From: CAIWHR01 sp963781285
GTDB taxonomy: Bacteria > Pseudomonadota > Gammaproteobacteria > Burkholderiales > Casimicrobiaceae
Reading direction: 5' to 3'
DNA: 64,000 nucleotides
Assembly (NCBI GenBank): GCA_963781285.1
Contig: CAWAFI010000005.1
Location: forward strand, 1 to 64,000
Shown here: piece by piece, positions 53,300-61,656 of the stretch
Layout of the letters: each line of letters starts with the position of its first letter
Position numbering within the stretch: position 1 is the first letter of the stretch
The notes under the pieces: generated by a model
The model's input: only the letters and a program-made list of their open reading frames with translations
Databases searched by the model: none
Told to the model about the DNA's origin: nothing
Program-made: the position numbers and the translations under genes

Positions 53300-54412
53300 A
53301 TGGCTCGCTTCGCTCCTGAACCGCCGTTCGAGCATGACCGCGCGCCGAGGGTCGGCGTGTTGCTCGTCAATCTCGGCACGCCCGACGCGCCGACTCCCGC
53401 CGCCGTGCGGCGCTATCTTGCCGAATTCCTGGCCGACCCGCGCGTGGTGGAGATCCCGCGCGCGGTCTGGCGGCCGATCCTGCATGGCTGGGTCCTGCGC
53501 ACGCGGCCGTCGCGGTCGGCCCAGAAGTACGCGCTGATCTGGGGCAAGGATGGCTCGCCACTGCTGCTGCACAGCCTGAAGCAGAAGACACTGCTGATGG
53601 GGCTGCTCGGACAGCGTCTGAAGGCCGCGGGTCTGCCCTCGGACATGGTGCCGGTCGAGTTGGGGATGCGCTACGGCAATCCAAGCATCGCCGACGCCTT
53701 CGACAAATTGAAGGCTGCCGGCTGCGACCGCATCCTCGTTGTTCCGCTCTATCCGCAATACGCGGCGAGCTCGACGGCATCGACGTTCGACGCCGTGTAC
53801 GCGCATGCGCGGACGCTACGACGAATGCCCGCGTTGCGGGCCCTAGACGCCTTTCACGACGACCCGGGCTACATCAAGGCGCTGGCGCAGAACGTCAACG
53901 ACTATTGGACGAAGCACGGGCGCCCCGAAGTGCTCGTGATGAGCTTCCACGGCCTGCCGCGTCGCGTCCTCGATCTCGGCGATCCGTACCATTGCCACTG
54001 CCACAAGACCGCACGGCTGCTCACGATGGAGCTGGGACTGGAGCCGAAACAGTGCGCCGTCACATTCCAGTCGCGCTTCGGCGCGGCCGAATGGTTGAAG
54101 CCCTATACGGCGGACACGCTGGTCGCCCTCGCCAAGGAGGGCAAGGGCCGCGTGGACGTCGTCTGCCCGGGCTTCGTCGCCGACTGTCTCGAGACCCTCG
54201 AGGAAATCGGCATCGAAGGCCGGCAGGCGTTCCAGCGCGTCGGCGGCAAGGAGTTTCATGCGATTCCCTGCCTCAACGAGCATCCGTTGTGGATTGCCGC
54301 ACTCGCTGACCTCGTGCAGCGGAACCTCGCAGGCTGGCTTGGCGCTCCCCCGGACGCAGCGGCGCGCGAAATGACATTGCTGCGCGCGCAAGCGCTGGGC
54401 GCGACGAAATAG
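53300..54412 (+). CDS. hemH: Ferrochelatase
   Basis: A 370-residue ferrochelatase, the last enzyme of protoheme synthesis, which inserts iron into protoporphyrin IX. Seen are VGVLLVNLGTPDAPTPAAVR, SRSAQKYALIW, the metal-site MSFHGLPRRVLDLGDPYHCH and the acidic region VDVVCPGFVADCLETLEEIG. Start at 53300 (MARFAPEPPFEHDRAPRVGV). It follows the DUF3667-like gene by five bases. No terminator is obvious before grpE. Confidence 0.93.
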   Translation: MARFAPEPPFEHDRAPRVGVLLVNLGTPDAPTPAAVRRYLAEFLADPRVVEIPRAVWRPILHGWVLRTRPSRSAQKYALIWGKDGSPLLLHSLKQKTLLMGLLGQRLKAAGLPSDMVPVELGMRYGNPSIADAFDKLKAAGCDRILVVPLYPQYAASSTASTFDAVYAHARTLRRMPALRALDAFHDDPGYIKALAQNVNDYWTKHGRPEVLVMSFHGLPRRVLDLGDPYHCHCHKTARLLTMELGLEPKQCAVTFQSRFGAAEWLKPYTADTLVALAKEGKGRVDVVCPGFVADCLETLEEIGIEGRQAFQRVGGKEFHAIPCLNEHPLWIAALADLVQRNLAGWLGAPPDAAAREMTLLRAQALGATK

Positions 54413-54620
54413 CGGGCCGTGGCCTGATACGAGGCAGCTCGGGGCAACGTGCGCGGCCACGACGCCACGGTTCGGGCATTTCGACGCCGCCGTAGAACGG
54501 GAACCCCAATGCCCCGACTGCTCCGGAAGCTGGAATCAGGCGGGGCGGCATCTTTAAGTAATTGATTAGACGTTGTTTTGACGTGGATCTTCCAAGGAAG
54601 CCCCCGACCGATGGCGAGTT

Positions 54621-54648
54621 GTTGAAAAGCGAAAGAAAGCCCCCATTG
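54621..54648 (+). promoter_or_regulatory. Sigma-32 (heat-shock) promoter of grpE-dnaK-dnaJ
   Basis: The -35 box GTTGAAA (54621-54627) and -10 box CCCCATTG (54641-54648) are separated by 13 bases. The sigma-32 consensus is CTTGAAA and CCCCATNT with 13-17 bases between. It lies 50 bases upstream of the grpE ATG. Confidence 0.75.
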
Positions 54649-54698
54649 TCCGTACGGGCGCCGAAAAGACGGCAAAAGAGCTGGCACAGGGAACTGCG

Positions 54699-55298
54699 AT
54701 GACGACCCAAGGACAACCCGACCTTTCCGCGACGCCGGTGGACGCGACGCCGCCGATGGTGAGTGAGAACCCGTCGCCGGACGTGATCCCGGAGCTTGCA
54801 CCGGCCGACCCCGCGCCCGATATCGGGGCATTGCTGAAGAAGGCCGAAGACGAGGCCGCCGAACTGAAGGACGCATGGCTGCGTGCGCGCGCCGACGTCG
54901 AGAACATCCGCAAGCAGGCCGCCAACGACCTCGCCCGCGCGCACAAGTACGCAATCGAGCGCTTCGCTGGCGACCTGTTGCCGGTCAAGGACGCGCTCGA
55001 ATCCGCGCTCGCCACCGGAAACGCGACGGCGGATGCACTGCGGGCCGGCGTCGACCTGACATTGAAGCAACTGGTCGCGGCGTTCGACAAGGCGCAGGTC
55101 ACCGAAATCGATCCGACCGGGGCGCCCTTCGATCCGCACCAGCACATGGCGATGACCATCATCGAGGGCGACGCGCCAGCGAACACCGTGGTCCAGGTGT
55201 TCCAGAAAGGCTACCGCCTCAACGACCGTGTGCTGCGGCCGGCACTGGTAGCGGTAGCGAAGCCGAAGGAAGCGCCGGACCGCGGCGGTGAGGCTTGA
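54699..55298 (+). CDS. grpE: Nucleotide exchange factor GrpE
   Basis: A 199-residue GrpE that releases ADP from DnaK. An acidic, Pro-rich start is followed by a long coiled-coil helix (about 45-90, DEAAELKDAWLRARADVENI) and the C-terminal beta domain with FDPHQHMAMTIIEGDAPANT then VVQVFQKGYRLNDRVLRPAL. It is the first gene behind the heat-shock promoter, 64 bases before dnaK. Confidence 0.95.
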   Translation: MTTQGQPDLSATPVDATPPMVSENPSPDVIPELAPADPAPDIGALLKKAEDEAAELKDAWLRARADVENIRKQAANDLARAHKYAIERFAGDLLPVKDALESALATGNATADALRAGVDLTLKQLVAAFDKAQVTEIDPTGAPFDPHQHMAMTIIEGDAPANTVVQVFQKGYRLNDRVLRPALVAVAKPKEAPDRGGEA

Positions 55299-55362
55299 CG
55301 TGCGCGTTGACGACACCATCTTGTGGTGAACGGTTCGAACAATCGACCTGAAGGAAACGAAC

Positions 55363-57294
55363 ATGGCAAAGATCATCGGCATCGACCTCGGCACCACGAA
55401 CAGCTGTGTCGCGATCATGGAAGGCGGCCAGCCGAAAGTGATCGAGAATTCGGAAGGCGCGCGGACGACGCCGTCGGTCGTCGCGTACCTCGAGGACGGC
55501 GAGATCCTGTGCGGCGCGTCGGCGAAGCGCCAGGCGATCACCAACGCCAAGAACACGGTGTTCGCGGTGAAGCGCCTGATCGGCCGGCGCTTCGAGGAAA
55601 AGGAAGTGCAGAAGGACATCGACCTGATGCCCTACAAGATCGTCCGCCATTCGAATGGCGACGCGTGGGTCGAGATTCGCGGCAAGGCCGTCGCGCCGTC
55701 CCAGGTCTCGGCCGAAATCCTGCGCAAGATGAAGAAGACCGCCGAGGACTATCTGGGCGAGGAAGTCACCGAGGCCGTCATCACGGTCCCGGCGTATTTC
55801 AACGACTCGCAGCGGCAGGCGACCAAAGACGCCGGCCGCATTGCCGGCCTCGATGTCAAGCGGATCATCAACGAGCCGACGGCGGCCGCGCTCGCGTTCG
55901 GGATGGACAAGAAGGAGGGCGACCGCAAGATCGCCGTGTACGACCTGGGCGGCGGCACGTTCGATATCTCGATCATCGAAATCGCCGAGATCGAGGGCGA
56001 GCACCAGTTCGAGGTCCTGTCGACCAACGGTGACACGTTCCTTGGCGGCGAGGACTTCGACCAGCGCCTGATCGATTACATCGTCACCGAGTTCAAGAAG
56101 GACCAGGGTGTCGACCTCAAGAACGACGTGCTGGCGTTGCAGCGGCTCAAGGAGGCCGCCGAGAAGGCGAAGATCGAGCTCTCCTCGACGCAGCAGACCG
56201 AGATCAACCTGCCCTACATCACGGCGGACCAGAGCGGGCCGAAGCATCTGACGATGAAGCTCACCCGCGCGAAATTCGAGTCGCTGGTGGAGGACCTGAT
56301 CGAAAAAACCGTGGAGCCATGCCGCATCGCGATCAAGGACGCGGGTGTGGCGCTGTCCGACATCGGTGACGTGATCCTCGTCGGCGGCATGACACGGATG
56401 CCCAAAGTGCAGGAGACCGTCAAGGCGTTCTTCGGCAAGGAGCCGCGCAAGGATGTGAACCCGGACGAGGCTGTAGCGGTCGGCGCGGCGATCCAGGGCG
56501 GCGTGCTGAAGGGCGACGTCAAGGACGTGCTGCTGCTCGACGTGACGCCGTTGTCGCTCGGCATCGAAACGCTGGGCGGCGTGATGACCAAGCTGATCCA
56601 GAAGAACACGACCATTCCGACCAAGGCGCAGCAGGTCTTCTCGACCGCCGACGACAATCAGTCGGCGGTGACGATCCACGTGCTGCAGGGCGAGCGCGAC
56701 GTGGCCTCCGGCAACAAGAGTCTCGGCCAGTTCAACCTGGAAGGGATTCCGCCGGCGCCGCGCGGCATGCCGCAGATCGAGGTCACCTTCGACATCGATG
56801 CGAACGGGATCCTGCACGTGTCGGCGAAGGACAAGGCGACCGGCAAGGAGAACACGATCAAGATCAAGGCGAGCTCGGGCCTGTCCGAGGCCGAGATCCA
56901 GGCGATGGTGAAGGACGCCGAGGCGCATGCCGACGACGACCGGAAGCAGCTCGAGGTCGTGCAGGCGCGCAACGCACTCGACGCGCTGGTCCACAGCGTG
57001 AAGAAGTCAGTCGCGGAGTATGGTGACAAGGTCGGCGCCGACGAGAAAGGGAAGATCGAGGCTGCACTCAAGGACGCCGAGGAGTTGCTGAAGGAGAAGG
57101 ACGCGGCGAAGGACGCACTCGAAACGAAGGCCGAAGCGCTGGCGAAGGCCGCGCAGAAGCTGGGCGAGATCATGTACGCCCAGGCACAGCAGCAGGCCGA
57201 AGCCGCGACCGCCGCCGCCGGCGGCGACGGCGGCGGCAAGAAGGAAGAGAAGGTCGTCGACGCCGAATACACGGAGGTCAAGGATCGGAAGTAA
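55363..57294 (+). CDS. dnaK: Molecular chaperone DnaK (Hsp70)
   Basis: A 643-residue Hsp70. The ATPase domain (1-385) starts KIIGIDLGTTNSCVAIMEGG and contains VYDLGGGTFDISI and DVILVGGMTRMPKVQ; the linker DVLLLDVTPLSLGIETLGG, the peptide-binding domain, and the lid follow. The tail ends EEKVVDAEYTEVKD, the usual bacterial C-terminal motif. Good ribosome binding site (GAAGGAAAC). Works with DnaJ and GrpE on unfolded proteins. Confidence 0.97.
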   Translation: MAKIIGIDLGTTNSCVAIMEGGQPKVIENSEGARTTPSVVAYLEDGEILCGASAKRQAITNAKNTVFAVKRLIGRRFEEKEVQKDIDLMPYKIVRHSNGDAWVEIRGKAVAPSQVSAEILRKMKKTAEDYLGEEVTEAVITVPAYFNDSQRQATKDAGRIAGLDVKRIINEPTAAALAFGMDKKEGDRKIAVYDLGGGTFDISIIEIAEIEGEHQFEVLSTNGDTFLGGEDFDQRLIDYIVTEFKKDQGVDLKNDVLALQRLKEAAEKAKIELSSTQQTEINLPYITADQSGPKHLTMKLTRAKFESLVEDLIEKTVEPCRIAIKDAGVALSDIGDVILVGGMTRMPKVQETVKAFFGKEPRKDVNPDEAVAVGAAIQGGVLKGDVKDVLLLDVTPLSLGIETLGGVMTKLIQKNTTIPTKAQQVFSTADDNQSAVTIHVLQGERDVASGNKSLGQFNLEGIPPAPRGMPQIEVTFDIDANGILHVSAKDKATGKENTIKIKASSGLSEAEIQAMVKDAEAHADDDRKQLEVVQARNALDALVHSVKKSVAEYGDKVGADEKGKIEAALKDAEELLKEKDAAKDALETKAEALAKAAQKLGEIMYAQAQQQAEAATAAAGGDGGGKKEEKVVDAEYTEVKDRK

Positions 57295-57343
57295 TTCGTT
57301 TCCGGTCCTTTCCCTCCTCGATATTCCGTCGCGGATCAAATGT

Positions 57344-57368
57344 CGCGCTGCCCCTTGCGGGTAGCGCG
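57344..57368 (+). other. Hairpin between dnaK and dnaJ
   Basis: A 10-base-pair stem with one G-T pair (CGCGCTGCCC / GGGTAGCGCG) and a CTTGC loop. No T-run follows, so it is not a standard terminator. It could lower read-through to dnaJ or protect the upstream message. Confidence 0.35.
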
Positions 57369-57435
57369 GCCGTTTGCGTTGGGGCAGGCCTGACCCTTTA
57401 TCGGTCCTGAACGAACGCGGCAAGCAGGGGAATTG

Positions 57436-58587
57436 ATGGCCAAACGTGACTACTACACGGTGCTGGGCGTCAATCGCGACGCTTCCGAGGAGGACATCAA
57501 GAAGTCCTACCGGAAGCTCGCGATGAAGCATCACCCCGACCGCAATCCGGACGACAAGGGCTCCGAGGAGAAATTCAAGGAGGCGAAGGAGGCCTACGAG
57601 ATCCTCTCCCACGCCAAGAAGCGCGCGGCCTACGATCAATTCGGGCATGCCGGCGTCGATCCGTCCGCCGGGTTCGGTGCGGGAGCGGGGGCGCGCGGCT
57701 TCGGCGGCGGCGCGGAGGGCTTCGGCGGCTTCGCCGACGCGTTCGGTGACATCTTCGGTGAAATCTTCGGTGCGCAGCGCGGCGGGCGCGGCAACGGCGT
57801 TTATCGCGGCGCCGATCTGCGCTACAACCTCGAACTCGGGCTCGAAGACGCGGCACGCGGCGCCGAGGTGAAGATCCGCATCCCGGCGATGGAAGAATGC
57901 GCAACCTGCCACGGCAGCGGCGCCAAGCCCGGCACGCAGCCGAAGCAGTGCCCGACGTGCCATGGGCGCGGCGAAGTGCGCGTCTCGCAGGGCTTCTTCT
58001 CGATCCAGCAGACATGCCCGACATGCCACGGTACCGGCAAGATCATCCCGGACCCGTGCGATACGTGCCATGGCGCTGGCCGCGTGAAAGAGCACAAGAC
58101 GTTGTCGGTGAAGATCCCGGCCGGCGTCGACCAGGACGACCGCATCCGGCTCTCGGGCGAGGGCGAGGCAGGAATGAACGGGGGCCCGCCGGGCGATCTC
58201 TACGTGGTCGTCAACCTGAAGCCGCACGCGGTGTTCCAGCGCGAGGGCGGCGACCTGCATTGCGAAATGCCGATCGGCTTTGCGACTGCGGCGTTGGGTG
58301 GCGAGATCGAGATCCCGACGCTCGACGGGCACGCGAAGATCAAGATCCCGGCGGAAACCCAGACGGGGCAGGTCTTCCGCCTGCGTGGCAAGGGCATCAA
58401 ACAGGTCCGGGGCTCGCAGCACGGCGATCTCTTCTGCCATGTCGCCATCGAAACGCCGGTCAAGCTCACCGCGCGACAGAAGGAATTGCTGCGCGAGTTC
58501 GAGGGGATCAACCAGCAGGATCCGGGCGCGCACAACCCGCGCGCGAAGTCGTTTTTCGACAAAGTGCGTGAGTTTTTCGCGTCCTGA
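57436..58587 (+). CDS. dnaJ: Chaperone protein DnaJ (Hsp40)
   Basis: A type I DnaJ of 383 residues. The J domain has MKHHPDRNPDDKGSEEKFKE with the HPD motif, then a Gly/Phe-rich region (GFGAGAGARGFGGGAEGFGG), four zinc-binding CxxCxGxG repeats (CATCHGSGAK, CPTCHGRGEV, CPTCHGTGKI, CDTCHGAGRV) and the C-terminal substrate domains. It stimulates DnaK ATPase and delivers clients. It is 141 bases after dnaK. I chose ATG 57436. Confidence 0.96.
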   Translation: MAKRDYYTVLGVNRDASEEDIKKSYRKLAMKHHPDRNPDDKGSEEKFKEAKEAYEILSHAKKRAAYDQFGHAGVDPSAGFGAGAGARGFGGGAEGFGGFADAFGDIFGEIFGAQRGGRGNGVYRGADLRYNLELGLEDAARGAEVKIRIPAMEECATCHGSGAKPGTQPKQCPTCHGRGEVRVSQGFFSIQQTCPTCHGTGKIIPDPCDTCHGAGRVKEHKTLSVKIPAGVDQDDRIRLSGEGEAGMNGGPPGDLYVVVNLKPHAVFQREGGDLHCEMPIGFATAALGGEIEIPTLDGHAKIKIPAETQTGQVFRLRGKGIKQVRGSQHGDLFCHVAIETPVKLTARQKELLREFEGINQQDPGAHNPRAKSFFDKVREFFAS

Positions 58588-58674
58588 GCGCGAAGCGCGC
58601 GCGTCGCCGGTCAGCGCGTTGCGAACGCAGCATTGCAACGGGCTGCGCGCCGCGAGTTGCGGCCGAACTGTCTG

Positions 58675-59856
58675 TTGAACCGAGACCTGACCTGCGACGT
58701 CGCCGTCATCGGTGCCGGCGCCGCCGGCATGATGTGCGCCGCGCAGGCAGGCCAGCGCGGCCGTCGTGTCGTGCTGATCGAGCATTACCCCGTACTCGGC
58801 GAGAAGATCCGCATCTCCGGCGGCGGACGCTGCAACTTCACCAACATCAATGCCGGTCCCGACAATTTTCTGTCGCAGAATCCGGACTTCTGCCGCTCGG
58901 CGCTGTCGCGCTATACACCGCGCGACTTCATCACGCTCGTCGATCGATACCGGATCGGGCATCACGAAAAGAAGCTGGGGCAGCTGTTCTGCGACGACAC
59001 GGCACGCGACATCATCGCGATGCTGAAATCCGAGTGCGACCGCGGCCACGTCGAGTGGCGAATGCCATGTCGTGTCGACGGTGTGGCGCACGACACTGAT
59101 GCGTGGCGCATCGCGACGCCGGCGGGCGCGGTGCGCGCGGCGTCTGTGGTCATTGCGACGGGCGGTCTGACCGTGCCGAAGATCGGTGCAACGCCATTCG
59201 GCTATCGTGTCGCCGAGCAATTCGGGCTCCCGATCGTGCCGCCACGACCCGCGCTGGTCCCGCTCGCACTGCATCCGGACGCGCTGGCGCGCTACGGCGA
59301 CCTCGCCGGCGTGTCCCTGGATGCGGAGGTATCCTGCAACGGCGGCCGCTTCCACGAGCGTCTGCTGTTCACGCATCGCGGGCTGTCCGGTCCGGCGATC
59401 CTGCAGATTTCCTCCTACTGGAATGGCAGAGACATGCTGACGATCGACCTGCTGCCCGGAATCGAGGCGGCGGATTGGTTCGCCGGGGTCCGCGCGTCGA
59501 CCGCGCTCTTGCCCAACGTGCTGGCTGAGCGATTGCCGCAGCGTTTTGCACAGCAGTGGTGCGCGGCGCACGATGCTTCGGTACCGGTGCGGCAGCTCTC
59601 GGAACAGCGGCTGCGCGAGCTGACCACACTGCTTCACGCGTGGACCGTACTGCCGGCGGGGACGCTTGGTTACAACAAGGCGGAAGTCACGCTAGGGGGT
59701 GTGGACACGCACGCGTTGTCGTCGAAAACGATGGCGGCGCTACGGGTGCCGGGCCTGTATTTCATCGGCGAGGTCGTCGACGTGACGGGCTGGCTCGGTG
59801 GCTACAACTTCCAGTGGGCGTGGGCATCCGGACATGCGGCCGGGCAGTTTGCGTAG
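58675..59856 (+). CDS. HI0933-like/BaiN family flavoprotein (NAD(P)/FAD-dependent oxidoreductase)
   Basis: A flavoprotein of about 393 residues. The dinucleotide-binding start is CDVAVIGAGAAGMMCAAQAG, and family motifs VLGEKIRISGGGRCNFTNIN, VVIATGGLTVPKIGATPFGY, FTHRGLSGPAILQISSYW, YNKAEVTLGGVD and GLYFIGEVVDVTGWLGGYNF are intact. Similar proteins are annotated as aminoacetone oxidase-like or BaiN, but the substrate is generally unknown. The start is uncertain: a TTG at 58675 matches the family N-terminus, and an upstream TTG at 58633 adds 14 residues. It follows dnaJ by about 90 bases. Confidence 0.85.
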   Translation: MNRDLTCDVAVIGAGAAGMMCAAQAGQRGRRVVLIEHYPVLGEKIRISGGGRCNFTNINAGPDNFLSQNPDFCRSALSRYTPRDFITLVDRYRIGHHEKKLGQLFCDDTARDIIAMLKSECDRGHVEWRMPCRVDGVAHDTDAWRIATPAGAVRAASVVIATGGLTVPKIGATPFGYRVAEQFGLPIVPPRPALVPLALHPDALARYGDLAGVSLDAEVSCNGGRFHERLLFTHRGLSGPAILQISSYWNGRDMLTIDLLPGIEAADWFAGVRASTALLPNVLAERLPQRFAQQWCAAHDASVPVRQLSEQRLRELTTLLHAWTVLPAGTLGYNKAEVTLGGVDTHALSSKTMAALRVPGLYFIGEVVDVTGWLGGYNFQWAWASGHAAGQFA

Positions 59857-59915
59857 GCCGTTCAGTTCGGCTTACGATGGCCCACGTGCGTTGCCGTGCG
59901 CTCAAGGAGCCGTTG

Positions 59916-61058
59916 GTGTCCGTTCGCCTCGTTTGCGCAAGCCTTGCCTTCGCCGTTACCGCAGCCGCCACCGCCCAGGTCCGGATCGGCCTCATGGTGT
60001 CGGCGACCGGACCGACGACCGCGATAGGCATCCCGCAGCAGAACACCGGCACGCTGCTGCCGACGACAATCGGGGATGCCACGGTCGAGTACATCCAGCT
60101 TGACGACGGCGGCGACACGACGCGCGCCGTGCAGAACGCGAAAAAACTGCTGCAGGAGTACAACGTCGACGCACTGATCGGCCCCTCGACGACGCCGAAC
60201 GCGCTCGCCATCCTCGACTTGGTCGCGGAACGGAAAGTCCCGCTGCTGGCGACTGTGGGCACATCGAGCGTCGTCGAGCCGATGGACGCGAGGCGCCGCT
60301 GGGTGTTCAAGACCACGCAGAACGACGATCTCATCGCCGCGGCGCTGATCAAACACATGGTGAAGGCCGGCGTGAAGACCTTCGGCTTCATCGGCTTCAA
60401 GGACCCGTACGGCGAGAATTGGTACAAGGTCTTCGCCCCGATGGCAGAAAAAGCTGGCATCCGGCTCGTGGCCACCGAGTACTACCAGCGCACGGACCCC
60501 AGCGTCACCGGTCAGGCGCTGAAGCTGATCGCGGCGAATCCGGGCACCATCCTCGTCGCCGGCGTAGGCGGTCCCGGCGTGCTGCCGCAGATCACGCTGC
60601 GCGACCGAGGCTACAAGGGCACGATCTACCAGACGCATGGCGTCGCCACCGACGACTTCATCCGCCTCGGCAAGGACAAGGTGGAAGGCACGGTGCTCGC
60701 GGCCGGGCCGATGCTCGTCATCGACGAAATCGGCGACGCGAACCCCATCAAACAGGTCGCACAGCACTACATTGCCGTCTACGAAAAGCAGTACGGGCAG
60801 AAGCCGGCGACGTTCGGCGCGAACACGTGGGACGCCGGGATCATCCTGCAGCGCGCGATTCCGGTCGCGCTGAAGCAGGCGAAGCCCGGTACCGAGGCGT
60901 TCCGTTCGGCACTACGTGACGCGATCGAAAGGGAGCGCGAGATCGTCGGCTGTCAGGGCGTGTTCAACATGTCGCCGACGAATCACAACGGGATGGACGA
61001 ACGCGCGCGCGTGCTCGTCACCGTCAAGGACGGCAAGTTCAGGCTCCTGCCCGAATGA
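59916..61058 (+). CDS. Branched-chain amino acid-type ABC transporter substrate-binding protein
   Basis: A periplasmic binding protein of about 380 residues of the LivJ/LivK type. Start chosen at the GTG at 59916 because AAGGAG lies about seven bases before it and it gives a clean signal peptide (SVRLVCASLAFAVTAAATA). Mature sequence: QVRIGLMVSATGPTTAIGIP, ALIGPSTTPNALAILDLVAE, FGFIGFKDPYGENWYKVFAP and FNMSPTNHNGMDERARVLVT. No permease or ATPase genes are nearby. Ligand could be an amino acid or an aromatic acid. Its stop overlaps the start of the next gene (ATGA). Confidence 0.87.
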   Translation: MSVRLVCASLAFAVTAAATAQVRIGLMVSATGPTTAIGIPQQNTGTLLPTTIGDATVEYIQLDDGGDTTRAVQNAKKLLQEYNVDALIGPSTTPNALAILDLVAERKVPLLATVGTSSVVEPMDARRRWVFKTTQNDDLIAAALIKHMVKAGVKTFGFIGFKDPYGENWYKVFAPMAEKAGIRLVATEYYQRTDPSVTGQALKLIAANPGTILVAGVGGPGVLPQITLRDRGYKGTIYQTHGVATDDFIRLGKDKVEGTVLAAGPMLVIDEIGDANPIKQVAQHYIAVYEKQYGQKPATFGANTWDAGIILQRAIPVALKQAKPGTEAFRSALRDAIEREREIVGCQGVFNMSPTNHNGMDERARVLVTVKDGKFRLLPE

Positions 61059-61649
61059 CCCCAACAATCGTCGGAATCCTGCTCGCCGCCGGTCGCGCGG
61101 CGCGGTTCGGCGGCGCCAAGCTGCTCGCCGTACTGCCGGGTGGCGATGTCACCGGCGAATGCGTCGGCGCTGCCGCGGCGAGGCATCTGCTCGCAGCGGT
61201 TCCGCAGGTCGTGGCTGTCGTGCGGCCGGACGATCCGGCCCTCGCGGCCACGCTCGGAGCCGCCGGGGCACGTGTGGTCCGCTGTCCACAATGCCGACGA
61301 CGGCATGGGAGCCAGTATCGCCTGTGCGGTGCGGGCGACACCAGACGCGGCGGCGTGGATTGTCGCGCTCGCCGACATGCCGTGGATCAAGCCGTCGACG
61401 ATCGCGCGTGTCGTGGCGGCGGTCGCGGAGGGTGTGCCGGTGGTGGCGCCGTTCCATGCCGGCGAGCGCGGGCATCCGATCGGGTTCGGGAGAACGTGCC
61501 AAACAGCACTTCTCGCGCTGACCGGTGACGAGGGTGCCAAATCCGTCGTCGCCGCACATCACGATCGCGTCGTGCGCATCGACGTCGACGATCCGGGCAT
61601 TCTGCGCGACGTCGATGTTCCGACGGACCTGCGGCCCACGACAGACTGA
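61055..61649 (+). pseudogene. MobA-like nucleotidyltransferase, one frameshift
   Basis: Repaired, this is about 197 residues of the MobA-like NTP transferase (MocA) family, which attaches CMP or GMP to molybdopterin. The start has the nucleotide loop ILLAAGRAARFGGAKLLAVL. The frame breaks at about 61290; after it, DDGMGASIACAVRATPDAAA, VALADMPWIKPSTI and HAGERGHPIGFGR follow in the next frame. Removing one C in TGTCCACAAT restores it. The ATG overlaps the stop of the binding-protein gene, so they are co-translated. No molybdoenzyme genes are in view. Confidence 0.82.
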
Positions 61650-61656
61650 ATCGTCT

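Noticed and set aside
57007..59637. 876-codon minus-strand frame
   Set aside because: Antisense to dnaK, dnaJ and the flavoprotein gene; translated sequence shows no domain.
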